This document shows, in pieces, positions 25,037 to 33,685 of a stretch of DNA of 64,000 nt. Position numbers and translations under genes: made by a program. The stretch's first letter is position 1, and each line of letters opens with the position of its first letter. The notes under the pieces are model-generated. The model saw only the letters and a program-made list of their open reading frames with translations, did not search any database and was not told the DNA's origin. The stretch comes from JANQFV01 sp964468185 (lineage in GTDB: Bacteria; Planctomycetota; Phycisphaerae; UBA1845; Fen-1342): the NCBI GenBank assembly GCA_964468185.1, contig CAYXTR010000007.1, positions 62,001 through 126,000 on the forward strand. Reading direction: 5' to 3'.

Positions 25037-26623
25037 TCAGTCGTTTGTTGTCCAGGTCGTGGCGCAGCCGTCGTAGCCGCGGATGTGTTGTGTCGACGTG
25101 GCTTCCTCGGCGGCAGCGACTGGCGTGCCGCGCGTCAGCACATCGGCCTCGTTTGCTGATTTCTGCGCGAGGAGTGCTTGCCAGTGCTGCTCGTTGAAGA
25201 TGCAGCCTGGGTCGCCGGCGTGGATGGCGCCGAAGTAGCTGTCGGCGCGGGCCCGGCAGCCGCCGCAGTAGTTGCGATAGCGGCACTCGGCGCAGTGGTG
25301 GGTGAAGTGTTCGCGGTCGCAGAGCGTCTCGGTGTACGGGTTGTTGCGGAAGATATTGCGGAACGTACGCGTGCGAATGTTGCCCAGGACGCGGTTGGGC
25401 ATGTAGACGCAGGGGGTGATGTCGCCGGCGGGCTCGATACAGACGTAGGTGCGGCCGGCACCGCAGCCGCCGAGATACTTGGCGACAACGCGGGCTTTCC
25501 AGCCGCTGCCGGAGCCGGCGTGTGAGCAGGATTGGCGGCCTTCGATCGGGGCGTTGGCGAGGCAGACGCGGCCGAGCTGGGGGGCGGTGGAGAGTACGCC
25601 GATCTTGCCGGACTGCATCCATTCGTTGAGGGTTTCGAGAAGCTCCTGGCGCTGGCGGGGGGAGATGTCGCCGTCGATCATGTCGGTGCCGCGGCCGACG
25701 GGGATGAAGTTGAAGTGCGCGAAGCAGCCGGCGCCGATGTCGACGGCGAACTGGAGCATGTCGCGAACTTCGGCGAAGTTGCCGCGATGGACGCACATGG
25801 CGATGCCGAGGCGGAGGCCGTCCTGCTCGACTACGTAGCGCATACCTCGAACCGTGCGGTCCCACATGCCGGGCTGGCCGCGGAAGGCGTCGTGCTTCGC
25901 GGCGTTGACGGAGTCGAGTGAGATCTCGACGTAGCGCACGCCGGCATCCGCCAGACTGGCAGCGAGGCGCCGGGTCATCGTGGTGCCGTTGGTGGCGACG
26001 CTCATGTGCAGACCGTGGGATTGGCAGCGGCGAAGCACGGGTAACAGATCGGGGGAGATTGTCGGCTCGCCGCCGGCGAAGGCGACCATGGCGACGTATT
26101 CCTCGGCCATCTGGTCCACGAGGTTGAGCTTCTCGGTAAGCGTGAGTTCGCCTGTGGCGGCGTGATGGTCGCTTTCCTGATAGCAGTGTTGGCAGCGGAG
26201 GTTGCAGCGGTTGGTGAAGTTCCAGACGGCGAAGAGTGGGGCGGAGAAGCGCTGCGGGACGGAAAGGCCGTGTTCAGCGACGCTGCGGGCGGTGGCGACG
26301 AGGCCGCGGACGGTACTCGTGTGCTCGCAGACGCGCTGCCGGAACGTCTCGATGGGGGTGTTGCCGCGGAGCCAGTCGATGGCGCGGTGGATCGGCCAAT
26401 ACTTGAGGCGCAGCCCGAGCGGCGTTTGCGGATCACGATAGGACGTGATCATCTCCTGGAGGATTGGCTGGCGATGCGGGCGCGGGCGGGACAGGTAGCC
26501 CAACACACGGCGGATGGCGTCGCGGCCGAGCCATTTTTCGAGGGGGTGCTGGAATTCGAGATCCAGCAGGTGGCGCGGCTCTACGCTCTCTGTGGGACTG
26601 GCGTTGTGTTTGCTGCGGATCAT
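25037..26623 (-). CDS. Radical SAM/SPASM-domain protein
   Basis: A 528-residue iron-sulfur enzyme. The radical SAM cluster motif is CNLRCQHC (Cys140, 144, 147), followed by AFAGGEPT (SAM binding). A SPASM-type C-terminal domain has CGAGRTYVCIEPAGDITPC and CAECRYRNYCGGC, enough Cys for one or two auxiliary Fe-S clusters. The first 125 residues are an unusual extension with conserved-looking helices. Overall it recalls the AhbC/AhbD/NirJ heme-pathway enzymes and peptide-modifying SPASM proteins, but no heme genes or precursor peptide are adjacent. The substrate is therefore unassigned. It is divergent to the secreted dockerin-like gene across a 174-bp AT-rich gap. Confidence 0.85.
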   Translation of the reverse strand: MIRSKHNASPTESVEPRHLLDLEFQHPLEKWLGRDAIRRVLGYLSRPRPHRQPILQEMITSYRDPQTPLGLRLKYWPIHRAIDWLRGNTPIETFRQRVCEHTSTVRGLVATARSVAEHGLSVPQRFSAPLFAVWNFTNRCNLRCQHCYQESDHHAATGELTLTEKLNLVDQMAEEYVAMVAFAGGEPTISPDLLPVLRRCQSHGLHMSVATNGTTMTRRLAASLADAGVRYVEISLDSVNAAKHDAFRGQPGMWDRTVRGMRYVVEQDGLRLGIAMCVHRGNFAEVRDMLQFAVDIGAGCFAHFNFIPVGRGTDMIDGDISPRQRQELLETLNEWMQSGKIGVLSTAPQLGRVCLANAPIEGRQSCSHAGSGSGWKARVVAKYLGGCGAGRTYVCIEPAGDITPCVYMPNRVLGNIRTRTFRNIFRNNPYTETLCDREHFTHHCAECRYRNYCGGCRARADSYFGAIHAGDPGCIFNEQHWQALLAQKSANEADVLTRGTPVAAAEEATSTQHIRGYDGCATTWTTND

Positions 26624-26797
26624 GGCTGTGCATGATGGCGAGTCGAAGGGCTGCTGCCAACATGTTTTGGATATGAAACATGCAACGACGGAAGCACAGT
26701 TGCAGTCGCACTTCGCAAATCGCTAGGATGATATTGAGAGAGCGGCAACATCTTCTGGGGGACGCCGTGGGGCGTCTGCCGGCGAAAGGAGCGAGCG

Positions 26798-27859
26798 ATG
26801 TCTGGGATGGGACGGGTGAGTTGCGGGGCGATTTTGCTGGCTGTTATTGCGTGGGGTGTTGGTGTGCCGGGGGCCCTGGGTCAGGGTGGCTTGATCGTTG
26901 ATCATACGTGTACCGACTTGCGGATGGTGCCGCCTTACTGGGTGGATGAGGCGAAGCTGCTGACGGTTCACTATGCGCACACGTCGCATGGGAGTCAGAT
27001 TGTCAGTGGGGCGCTGAATCTGGAGGAGAATGTGCCCTTCTACAGTTTGGCGGTGCGGACGAGTGGGACGGAGGGGTTGCCGCCGATGGAGGATCCGCCG
27101 GCATTGCGGATGTATGACGGCAATCCGCCGGAGACGTACATTACGCCTGAGGATTACTGGGCGACGACGGATGGAATGAATCGCACGCGCGCCGTCGCGG
27201 ACACGGGGAACTACGGGTACTCGATGTGGTCGTGGTGCGGGCAGCAGTCGGGCGCGACGGAGGCGTATACGCAGCAGTATCTGGATGTGATGGCGCAGTT
27301 CGAGGGCGAGTATCCGGGGATGCGGTTTATCTTGATGACGGGGCATACGGACGGCAGCGGCGAGGATGGCAACCTGCATGCGCGGAACAACCAGGTGCGG
27401 GCGTTCTGCATTGCGAACGACATGGTGTTGTTCGATTTTGCGGATATTGAGAGTTATGACCCGGACGGGAACTACTATCTGGATCAGGGGTGTAACGATA
27501 ATGGGGATTATGACGGGGGGAACTGGTGCGTGGAGTGGTGTGCAGCGCATCCGGATGATCTGTTGTGTGACTCGTGCAGTTGCGCGCATTCGCAGCCTTT
27601 GATTTGCAATCTCAAGGGGCGGGCGTTCTGGTGGATGATGGCGCGGCTGGCGGGCTGGCCGGGACTCACGCCGGGGGATCTGGATTGTGACGGCGACGTG
27701 GACTTTGATGACATTTCGCCGTTTGTGCTGGCGCTGGGTGACGTGGAGGGATATCGGGCGGCGTATCCGGCGTGCAGTTGGGGGAATGGGGACTGCAATG
27801 CGGATGGCGCGGTTGATTTTGATGACATTGCGGGGTTTGTGGAGTTATTGGCAGGGTAG
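26798..27859 (+). CDS. Secreted protein with EF-hand (dockerin-like) C-terminus
   Basis: A 353-residue secreted protein. AAAGGAG precedes the ATG, and the signal peptide is cleaved near ALG-QGG. The catalytic-looking domain (about 35-280) contains YAHTSHGSQI, YGYSMWSWCGQ, RFILMTGHTDG, DFADIESYDPDGNYY and CSCAHSQPLICNLKGRAFWW; this set of invariant-looking Ser, His, Asp and Trp residues suggests a hydrolase related to SGNH folds, but I do not recognise a named family. Residues about 292-353 have two calcium loops, DLDCDGDVDFDDI and DCNADGAVDFDDI, the same tail type as in the gene at 5514. It is probably a surface or extracellular enzyme. Confidence 0.75.
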   Translation: MSGMGRVSCGAILLAVIAWGVGVPGALGQGGLIVDHTCTDLRMVPPYWVDEAKLLTVHYAHTSHGSQIVSGALNLEENVPFYSLAVRTSGTEGLPPMEDPPALRMYDGNPPETYITPEDYWATTDGMNRTRAVADTGNYGYSMWSWCGQQSGATEAYTQQYLDVMAQFEGEYPGMRFILMTGHTDGSGEDGNLHARNNQVRAFCIANDMVLFDFADIESYDPDGNYYLDQGCNDNGDYDGGNWCVEWCAAHPDDLLCDSCSCAHSQPLICNLKGRAFWWMMARLAGWPGLTPGDLDCDGDVDFDDISPFVLALGDVEGYRAAYPACSWGNGDCNADGAVDFDDIAGFVELLAG

Positions 27860-27969
27860 CGGTTGCGTGCGTGCGGAGACTCGGGTGCCAGCGGGAGCTT
27901 ACGTGGCAGTCGCGCGTCGCGTGGCGTCAGGGTGGCACGTGGGTGCTCCCTGATGCGCGCTCGGGAAGC

Positions 27970-29196
27970 TCAGGTGCGTTTTCTCGGCTTTGTGGACTTG
28001 GGACGGGTTGGTTTCGGGGGATCGGAGACGACGTCGATGCGGGGGTCGTCGGGCCAGCCGGTGAGGCGGATTTCGCTCTGGCCTTCGAGGACGTCGATGA
28101 GGCGGCGGCCGATGAAGTCCTCACGCCAGCCGGTGAGGAGCTCGGGAAGCTGGCCGGACTCGCCGGTGTGATAATCCATGAGTTCCCGCAGTCGCTGGGC
28201 GCCGCCGAGGAGATTGCGGCTGAGGCGTTCCTTATGGCAGATGGCCTGGGTGACGACGGAGAGGAGGTCGACGGTGGCCTTGACCATGGGTGAGTCTTCG
28301 CGGCGGCGGTGGGGTTCGGGCCATTCGCTTTTTGGGGTTTTGGCGGCGTTGGCGATGACGTCGAGGAGTTCGCGGATGAGTTTGCGGTTGCGGGATTGGG
28401 GGAAGCCGCGGAGGACTTCGACGTCGCTTTGCTTCTTGGGGCGGCGGCGGGCGATTTCGACGAGGACGTCGTCGCGCATGAGCGCGCGGATGGGGCGGTT
28501 GCGGGACTGGGCCCATTGCTCGCGCCATTCGATGAGGCGTTCGAGGACGACGAGGCCGAGGGCGTCGAGTTTCTTGCTGCCTTTGAGGCGGAAGGTGCGC
28601 TCTTCGAGCGGGGGGTGGTAGTAGGTTTCGTCTTCGAAGCGGGCGAGTTCTTCGCGGACCCAGGGCATGCGGTCGGCTTCGTCGATCTCGCGGACGAGGC
28701 GTTTGTAGATTTGGGGGAGGTGGAGGACATCTTCGACGGCGTAGCGGACCTGGTCGTCGGTGAGAGGTCGGCGGAGCCAGTCGGTGAGGGTCTGTCCTTT
28801 GGCGATGCGTTTGTGGAGCAGCATCTCGACCAGGCGGAGGAGGCTCAGGGGGTAGCCATAGCCGACGAAGCCGGCGGCGAGCTGGACGTCGAAGACGTTG
28901 TGGGGGAGGAGTCCGGTCGAGCGGAGGCCGACCTCGAAGTCTTCCTTGCCGGCGTGGACGATGGCGACGACGTTGGGGTCGGAGATGAGTTCCCAGAAGG
29001 GGGTGACATCGACGTCGGCGACGGGGTCGATGAGGACGACCTGGCCGTTGCTGCTGACCTGGATGAGGCAGAGGGCGGCGTCATAGGTTTCGTCGCGGAT
29101 GAATTCGGTATCGAAGGCGAGGAGGCCGGCGTCGCGCCAGCGCTGGCAGTAGGATTCGAGGGTTTGCTGATCCGTAACGAAGGCGGGCTCGGGCAT
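27970..29196 (-). CDS. rnd: Ribonuclease D
   Basis: A 408-residue 3'-5' exoribonuclease for tRNA and structured-RNA 3' maturation. The DEDDy active site is complete: FDTEF (Asp29, Glu31), HAGKEDFEV (Asp86) and YAVEDVLHL (Tyr152, Asp156). After the catalytic domain are helical HRDC-type regions (about 215-290 and 315-380), then a basic tail PKPTRPKSTKPRKRT likely to add RNA affinity. Length is slightly above the E. coli enzyme (375). It is transcribed in the same direction as tsf-rpsB but 542 bp away, so probably from its own promoter. Confidence 0.92.
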   Translation of the reverse strand: MPEPAFVTDQQTLESYCQRWRDAGLLAFDTEFIRDETYDAALCLIQVSSNGQVVLIDPVADVDVTPFWELISDPNVVAIVHAGKEDFEVGLRSTGLLPHNVFDVQLAAGFVGYGYPLSLLRLVEMLLHKRIAKGQTLTDWLRRPLTDDQVRYAVEDVLHLPQIYKRLVREIDEADRMPWVREELARFEDETYYHPPLEERTFRLKGSKKLDALGLVVLERLIEWREQWAQSRNRPIRALMRDDVLVEIARRRPKKQSDVEVLRGFPQSRNRKLIRELLDVIANAAKTPKSEWPEPHRRREDSPMVKATVDLLSVVTQAICHKERLSRNLLGGAQRLRELMDYHTGESGQLPELLTGWREDFIGRRLIDVLEGQSEIRLTGWPDDPRIDVVSDPPKPTRPKSTKPRKRT

Positions 29197-29738
29197 GTTC
29201 CACTCGAACGCAGGCGGCGACGGTTTCGTTTGTTGGTGCGCGGGCGGCGATTCCGTGGGAAGTGCGGGATCGTGTGTTCGTTCGTACCGCGCGGGGGCGC
29301 ACGTGTCCAGTCATCGTCTGTGTGGAGCCCCCCTTGGTCTCGGCCGATGGACGTCGGGCGCAGGCGCGGTGCCTGCGTGCGATGCGGGGTCCTGGGAACC
29401 TTGCCGGCGAGGGGCCGATTCGGACTGCCGAGCGTCCCTGCTCGCGTGCTCGAACCGTCGTTGGGCAGCCATGCCCACGCGGACTCACCCTCGCGGGTCA
29501 AGGTACGTGCCTTCCCTGGCACGGAATGTCGGCAGGGAGACCGCCACCAACACGGTGGTACTATCGGGGCGGGGGGACGTGGGGCCTGATCATTGGCGGT
29601 CGCGGGGTGTCAAATCGCGCGAGGATTGCGCGGCGGGGTGGTTCTGGTGCGACGGGGGCGCGGGGCATGGCCGACGGCCCGGGCTGCGGGGGGCAGCGCG
29701 GGCCGTTGGAGGCCTGTCGGATGTTGGACTATGGGGGG
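29197..29738. other. Intergenic region between tsf and rnd
   Basis: 542 bp without a supportable gene. Bases are G-rich on the + strand with several short GC palindromes. No match to RNase P RNA, tmRNA, SRP RNA or a riboswitch core was recognised. It should contain the tsf terminator and rnd promoter. Confidence 0.5.
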
Positions 29739-30566
29739 TTACTCTTCGCCGATTTCGAGGCGGAGGCAGCGGTTGACCGTCAGGTCCGAGCCGTGGCCAC
29801 GAAGGAACTCACTGACGGTCTTCTTGTCGTCCATGACGAAGGGTTGCTCGAGGAGGACGAACTCGGAGAACCACTTGTCGATCTTGCCGGAGACGATTTT
29901 GTCAATGATGTTTTCCGGCTTGCCCTGGACGGACTCGCGGGCGCGGGCGCGTTCCTCTTCGACTTCGTTGGCGGGGACGTCTTCACGGCGGATGTAGGGC
30001 GGGCGCATGGAGACGACGTGCATGCACACGCCGGCGGCGACGTCTTCGGGGACGGGGCCGCTGAACTCGATGAGGACGCCCTTGCGGAGGTCGTGGTGGA
30101 GGTATTTGCCGACGTTGCCGCTGACGACGCCGACGCGACCGATCTTGATGTTTTCGCGGATGCGATTGACGACGTCGTCGACGAAGTCGCCGACGGTTTG
30201 AGCGGGGTTATCGGGCATGGGTTGTTTGAGGATGGCCTCGGGGGTGGGGTCTTCGAGCTTGGTGGCGGCCTGGGCGGCGGCTGTGGAGAGTTTGATGAAG
30301 TCTTCGGTGCCGGCGACGGGTTCGGTTTCGCAGAGGGTTTCGACGATGGCCATGCGTCCGGAGTCGGGGTCCTGGTGGACCGCGATGCGGCCCTGACCGG
30401 TGGCGCGGCCGGCGCGTTTGGCGGCCTTGGCCAGACCTTTCTTACGGAGCAACTCGATGGCCTGTTGTTCGTCGCCGTCGGCTTCCTGCAAAGCGGACTT
30501 GCACTCCATCATGGGCAGGCCGGTTTTTTCTCGAAGGGCTTTCACCATCCCCGCGTCGATTGCCAT
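29739..30566 (-). CDS. tsf: Translation elongation factor EF-Ts
   Basis: The 275-residue nucleotide exchange factor for EF-Tu. The N-terminal UBA-like helix bundle MVKALREKTGLPMMECK and the exchange motif are intact. The core has VETLCETEPVAGTEDFI, a variant of the usual VNCETDFVA, followed by LIEFSGPVPEDVAAGVCMHV and the C-terminal module with VLLEQPFVMDDKKTV. It follows rpsB by 107 bp on the same strand, the usual rpsB-tsf operon. Confidence 0.96.
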   Translation of the reverse strand: MAIDAGMVKALREKTGLPMMECKSALQEADGDEQQAIELLRKKGLAKAAKRAGRATGQGRIAVHQDPDSGRMAIVETLCETEPVAGTEDFIKLSTAAAQAATKLEDPTPEAILKQPMPDNPAQTVGDFVDDVVNRIRENIKIGRVGVVSGNVGKYLHHDLRKGVLIEFSGPVPEDVAAGVCMHVVSMRPPYIRREDVPANEVEEERARARESVQGKPENIIDKIVSGKIDKWFSEFVLLEQPFVMDDKKTVSEFLRGHGSDLTVNRCLRLEIGEE

Positions 30567-30673
30567 GGGTGGATTCCTCCAACGTTCGGTGGAACGGTCG
30601 TGCGCTCGTGGGTCATCGCGAGCGTCAGGCTGTCAGCGTCGGTCAATTTACGAAAAACGGTGTCGCGGCGCCA

Positions 30674-31546
30674 TTAGCTGTTGGGCGCCTCTCCCTGGGT
30701 GTCAGGCACATTGGCATCGCTACCACCGGACGGTGCGCCGACCGATTCGGTGGCGGGTTCGGGCTTGCGCTCTTCGCGCGGGCCTGTTTCGGGGCGGCGG
30801 CCGCGTCGACGAGGGCCGTGGCCCTGGTCGCGTTGTGGTTGTGCGGCGGGCGGCTCGGGTCGGGCCTTACGGCCTTCGATCGCGGCGTCGGCGAGTTCGC
30901 GCACGATGAGCTCGATGCCGCGCATGGCGTCGTCATTGCCGGGGATCGGGATGTCGATCTGGCCCGGATCGCTGTCGGAGTCGATCAGTCCGATCGTGGG
31001 GATCTGCAGCGCGCGGGCTTCGCGTTGGGCGTTGTATTCCTTGCGGGCGTCGATGATGACGATGACGCCGGGGAGGCGATTCATGTTGCGTACGCCGTCG
31101 AGATTGCGCCGGACCTTGGCGAGCTCGCGCGAGAGCATGGATTTCATTTTCTTGGAGTAGCCGGTTTCCCACTCGGGGCTGCTCACGAGGCCTTCCAGTT
31201 CTTCGAGGCGTTGGAGGCGTGAGCGGATGGTGCGGAAGTTGGTGAGGGTGCCGCCGAGCCAGCGTTCGGTGACGAAGGGCATTTCGGCGCGGCGGGCGTG
31301 TTCTTCGACGATGCCGCGGGCCTGTCGTTTGGTACCGACGAAGAGGACGTCGCCGCCCATGCTGACCACGCGCGTGATGAACTTCTTTGCGCGGAGCAGG
31401 CCGCGGACGGTTTCGCGGATGTCGATGATGTGGATGTTGTTGCGTTTGCCGTAGAGGTACGGCGACATCTTGGGATTCCAGCGGCTGCAACGATGACCGA
31501 AGTGGATGCCGGCGTCGAGGAGCTCGCGAACGAGTGGTGAAGCCAA
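30674..31546 (-). CDS. rpsB: Small ribosomal subunit protein S2 (TTG start)
   Basis: A 290-residue S2, longer than the usual 230-260 because of a Pro/Arg/Glu-rich C-terminal extension after VRELADAAIEG. Core signatures: LLDAGIHFGHRCSRWNPKM, YGKRNNIHIID, FVGTKRQA, VTERWLGGTLTNF, and PTIGLIDSDSDP. The reading frame is open 49 codons upstream, but the start is set at TTG 31546, because GGAGGT lies 6 bp before it and the encoded (M)ASPLVREL matches the normal S2 N-terminus. The rare start codon may keep its level in check. tsf follows. Confidence 0.93.
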   Translation of the reverse strand: MASPLVRELLDAGIHFGHRCSRWNPKMSPYLYGKRNNIHIIDIRETVRGLLRAKKFITRVVSMGGDVLFVGTKRQARGIVEEHARRAEMPFVTERWLGGTLTNFRTIRSRLQRLEELEGLVSSPEWETGYSKKMKSMLSRELAKVRRNLDGVRNMNRLPGVIVIIDARKEYNAQREARALQIPTIGLIDSDSDPGQIDIPIPGNDDAMRGIELIVRELADAAIEGRKARPEPPAAQPQRDQGHGPRRRGRRPETGPREERKPEPATESVGAPSGGSDANVPDTQGEAPNS

Positions 31547-31552
31547 GTTTTG

Positions 31553-31685
31553 ACCTCCGCTCTCGAGGGGATGAGAGCATAAGTGCAGCTTCTCGGGCGA
31601 CCCCCGAAGCTTCTCAGTTGGCAGTTCCAGCCCGTCCCCCATGGACGGTACATGGCTGCGGACGCCCTTTCCGCAGACCAGCCAT
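31553..31685 (-). promoter_or_regulatory. Leader of rpsB with Shine-Dalgarno and hairpins
   Basis: GGAGGT (complement of 31553-31558) is the ribosome site for the TTG start. Further upstream CTGCGGA/TCCGCAG forms a stem, extended by ATGG/CCAT within 31652-31685, and a GCTTC...GAAGC stem is closer to the gene. The structures could mediate S2 autoregulation, known for other rpsB leaders, or simply end pheT transcription. I could not match a described leader class. Confidence 0.35.
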
Positions 31686-31749
31686 GTTAACACCTCTCAT
31701 GACGAATCGTCAACCCGCCTATTCGGTCGCCGGAAGCGATTGCGGCGTT

Positions 31750-33600
31750 TCAGCCCGCGGTCAGGGTACCGAGGCTGAGTTCCATGACGGAGACGGGGTG
31801 TTTGAGTCCGTAGGACTCGAGGACTTCGGGGTGGACTTCGCCCATGGTGCCCAGCGCGTTGCCGGCGGCGGTGTGGAGGGCGGCGGCACGTCCGGGAATG
31901 TAGCTGGGGTGGTCGGTGGCCTGGATCTGGATGTTGTGGCCCATTTCGTGGACGAAGGCATCGGTGACGGCGCGGATGTCCGCATAACCGACGTGGGTGC
32001 CAATCATGCAGGCGGCGACGAAGCGTTCTTCGCGGGCGCCGGTTTCGGATTCCGGCGCGTGGAAGCAGCAGTCGCCGACCTCGAAGAGATATTGGGGCAA
32101 GTCGTATTGCTTGTTGATGGCGAGGGTCTCAAGCAAGCCGGGCAGCAGGGAAACGCGACACATGGTCTGCTCGGTGCTGATGGGGTTGTCGATCTGCACT
32201 GAGCGCGGGTCGGGCTCGATGCGCCACCGATCGAACGCCGCGTGTTCGTTGGTGAGCACGAGCGTCATGACCTGGTGGAAGCCGAGGCCGGTGAGGATAC
32301 GGCGGGCGACGGAGGCGTGCTCTTCGATCTCGCGCGGGTGGCCGACGGTGAAGGTGGGGACTAGTTGGGGATTCAGGTTCTCGTAGCCGTACGCGATGGC
32401 GGCGTCCTCGATGAGGTCGACGGCGTGCATGACGTCGTTGCGATACGCGGGGACAAGCACCCGCAGTGCGTCGGCGTGGCCGGATTCCTGCACGCCGTGG
32501 CCCATTTGTTCGAGGAGTTCGCCGAGTTCGGCGGCGTTCAGTGGGGTGCCGATGGTATCGGCGGCGTGTTGCACGTTGAGGTCGAACTCGTTTGGCGTGA
32601 GGTCGGGCGTGATGCGGGCATCGTCATCGCCAGCGATCATGACGCATTCGCACTCGATGCCGGGGAGGATTTCGGCGAGGCTGGTGACGATGATATTGAG
32701 TGCGCGATCGACGGTGCGTTGTGAGAGCCCGGTGACATCGATGAAGAAGTTACGCGTATCCATCTTCACGCGCGTGGCTTCGCTGTTGATGATCGGCGGC
32801 ATCGACAGGACCTGGCCGGTGCCGTCGCGCAGGAGGGGGTATTTGCTCAGGGGCTTGAGCAAGTGGGCGTAGGCCTGGCCGGTTTTGTGCTGTGCGAGGA
32901 TCTCGCGGGGGGTCATCTCGGCGTCGGGATCGCCGGGCGCGAAGCCAAGGGGAACGAAGCGGAGGGCGTCAGGGTCGACGGCATCGTAGTGGAACGTGTC
33001 GCCGGCGAGCGTATCGAGGTCGTACACGCCGATGGAAGCGAGCTTGCGATCGCGGCCGAGGGCCCAGTGGAGGTCTTCCTGGAGGTTCATGACCATCTTG
33101 ACGGTGTTGTTGTCGAGCTGGACGTTACGGACGACGGCGCAGGCGATGTGGGGGCGGTAGCTATCGTCGTTGGCGAGTGCGGGGTCGACCTGGACCTTCA
33201 GGCGGGCGGCTTTGAGGGTGTATTCGGGCAGGCCGGTCTGGAGACCGAGGAAGCCGCGGATGTAGCGGGCCATGCCGCCGGGATCGAAGATATCGGGGCG
33301 GACTGCGAGCATGTCGAGGCGGATGACCTGGCTGGTACCGAGGCTATTGAGTTCGTCGGGGAAGGCCTTGAAGTCGGCGCCGCAATTGGCGCAGAGGAGG
33401 GGCGCGCCCTGGGCTTCGGTGCGGTCGTAGATCTTGCCGCAGACGTTGCAGATGTACTCTTGCATCTCGGCGACTTCGTCGACTTCGCAGCCCATGCGGG
33501 GGAGCAGCTCGGCGAGGTCGTCGATGCCGACGCGTGGTGTATCGCCGTCGGCGGGGATGCGTTCGAGGAGCATGTTCACGGGCATATCGATGATGGGCAT
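31750..33600 (-). CDS. pheT: Phenylalanyl-tRNA synthetase beta subunit, archaeal/eukaryotic type
   Basis: A 616-residue PheT. It lacks the EMAP-like tRNA-binding domain at the N-terminus and the C-terminal FDX-ACB domain of ordinary bacterial PheT (about 800 residues). It instead follows the short archaeal/eukaryotic layout: VRPDIFDPGGMARYIRGFLG, QEDLHWALGRDRKLASIGVYD, ILAQHKTGQAYAHLL, YPLLRDGTGQVLSMPPIIN and FFIDVTGL. Residues 48-77 carry a zinc-ribbon insertion with Cys51, 54, 70 and 73. The B5 and catalytic-like modules follow. No pheS is beside it, so the alpha subunit is encoded elsewhere. Spirochaetes are known to use archaeal-type PheT, so inter-domain transfer is a fair explanation. 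Confidence 0.93.
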   Translation of the reverse strand: MPIIDMPVNMLLERIPADGDTPRVGIDDLAELLPRMGCEVDEVAEMQEYICNVCGKIYDRTEAQGAPLLCANCGADFKAFPDELNSLGTSQVIRLDMLAVRPDIFDPGGMARYIRGFLGLQTGLPEYTLKAARLKVQVDPALANDDSYRPHIACAVVRNVQLDNNTVKMVMNLQEDLHWALGRDRKLASIGVYDLDTLAGDTFHYDAVDPDALRFVPLGFAPGDPDAEMTPREILAQHKTGQAYAHLLKPLSKYPLLRDGTGQVLSMPPIINSEATRVKMDTRNFFIDVTGLSQRTVDRALNIIVTSLAEILPGIECECVMIAGDDDARITPDLTPNEFDLNVQHAADTIGTPLNAAELGELLEQMGHGVQESGHADALRVLVPAYRNDVMHAVDLIEDAAIAYGYENLNPQLVPTFTVGHPREIEEHASVARRILTGLGFHQVMTLVLTNEHAAFDRWRIEPDPRSVQIDNPISTEQTMCRVSLLPGLLETLAINKQYDLPQYLFEVGDCCFHAPESETGAREERFVAACMIGTHVGYADIRAVTDAFVHEMGHNIQIQATDHPSYIPGRAAALHTAAGNALGTMGEVHPEVLESYGLKHPVSVMELSLGTLTAG

Positions 33601-33685
33601 GGCAACACCCTGTGGTCACGACCCGATTGGCAAAGTCCGGAATATACGGTGCGGGGCGGGGCTGTGCCACCGCCGGCGCTGGTGG

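Noticed and set aside
26798..27859. Cellulosome dockerin assignment
   Set aside because: The EF-hand loops are only dockerin-like. No cohesin or scaffoldin gene is present, and similar tails are common in planctomycete secreted proteins.
29197..29738. Structured RNA (RNase P, tmRNA, SRP RNA) in the tsf-rnd gap
   Set aside because: None of the conserved core sequences of those RNAs could be found.
29262..30677. Long open frame of 471 codons on the + strand
   Set aside because: It is the antisense of tsf and its flank. The EF-Ts protein on the minus strand has full family motifs, while this frame is Gly/Asp/Val low complexity.
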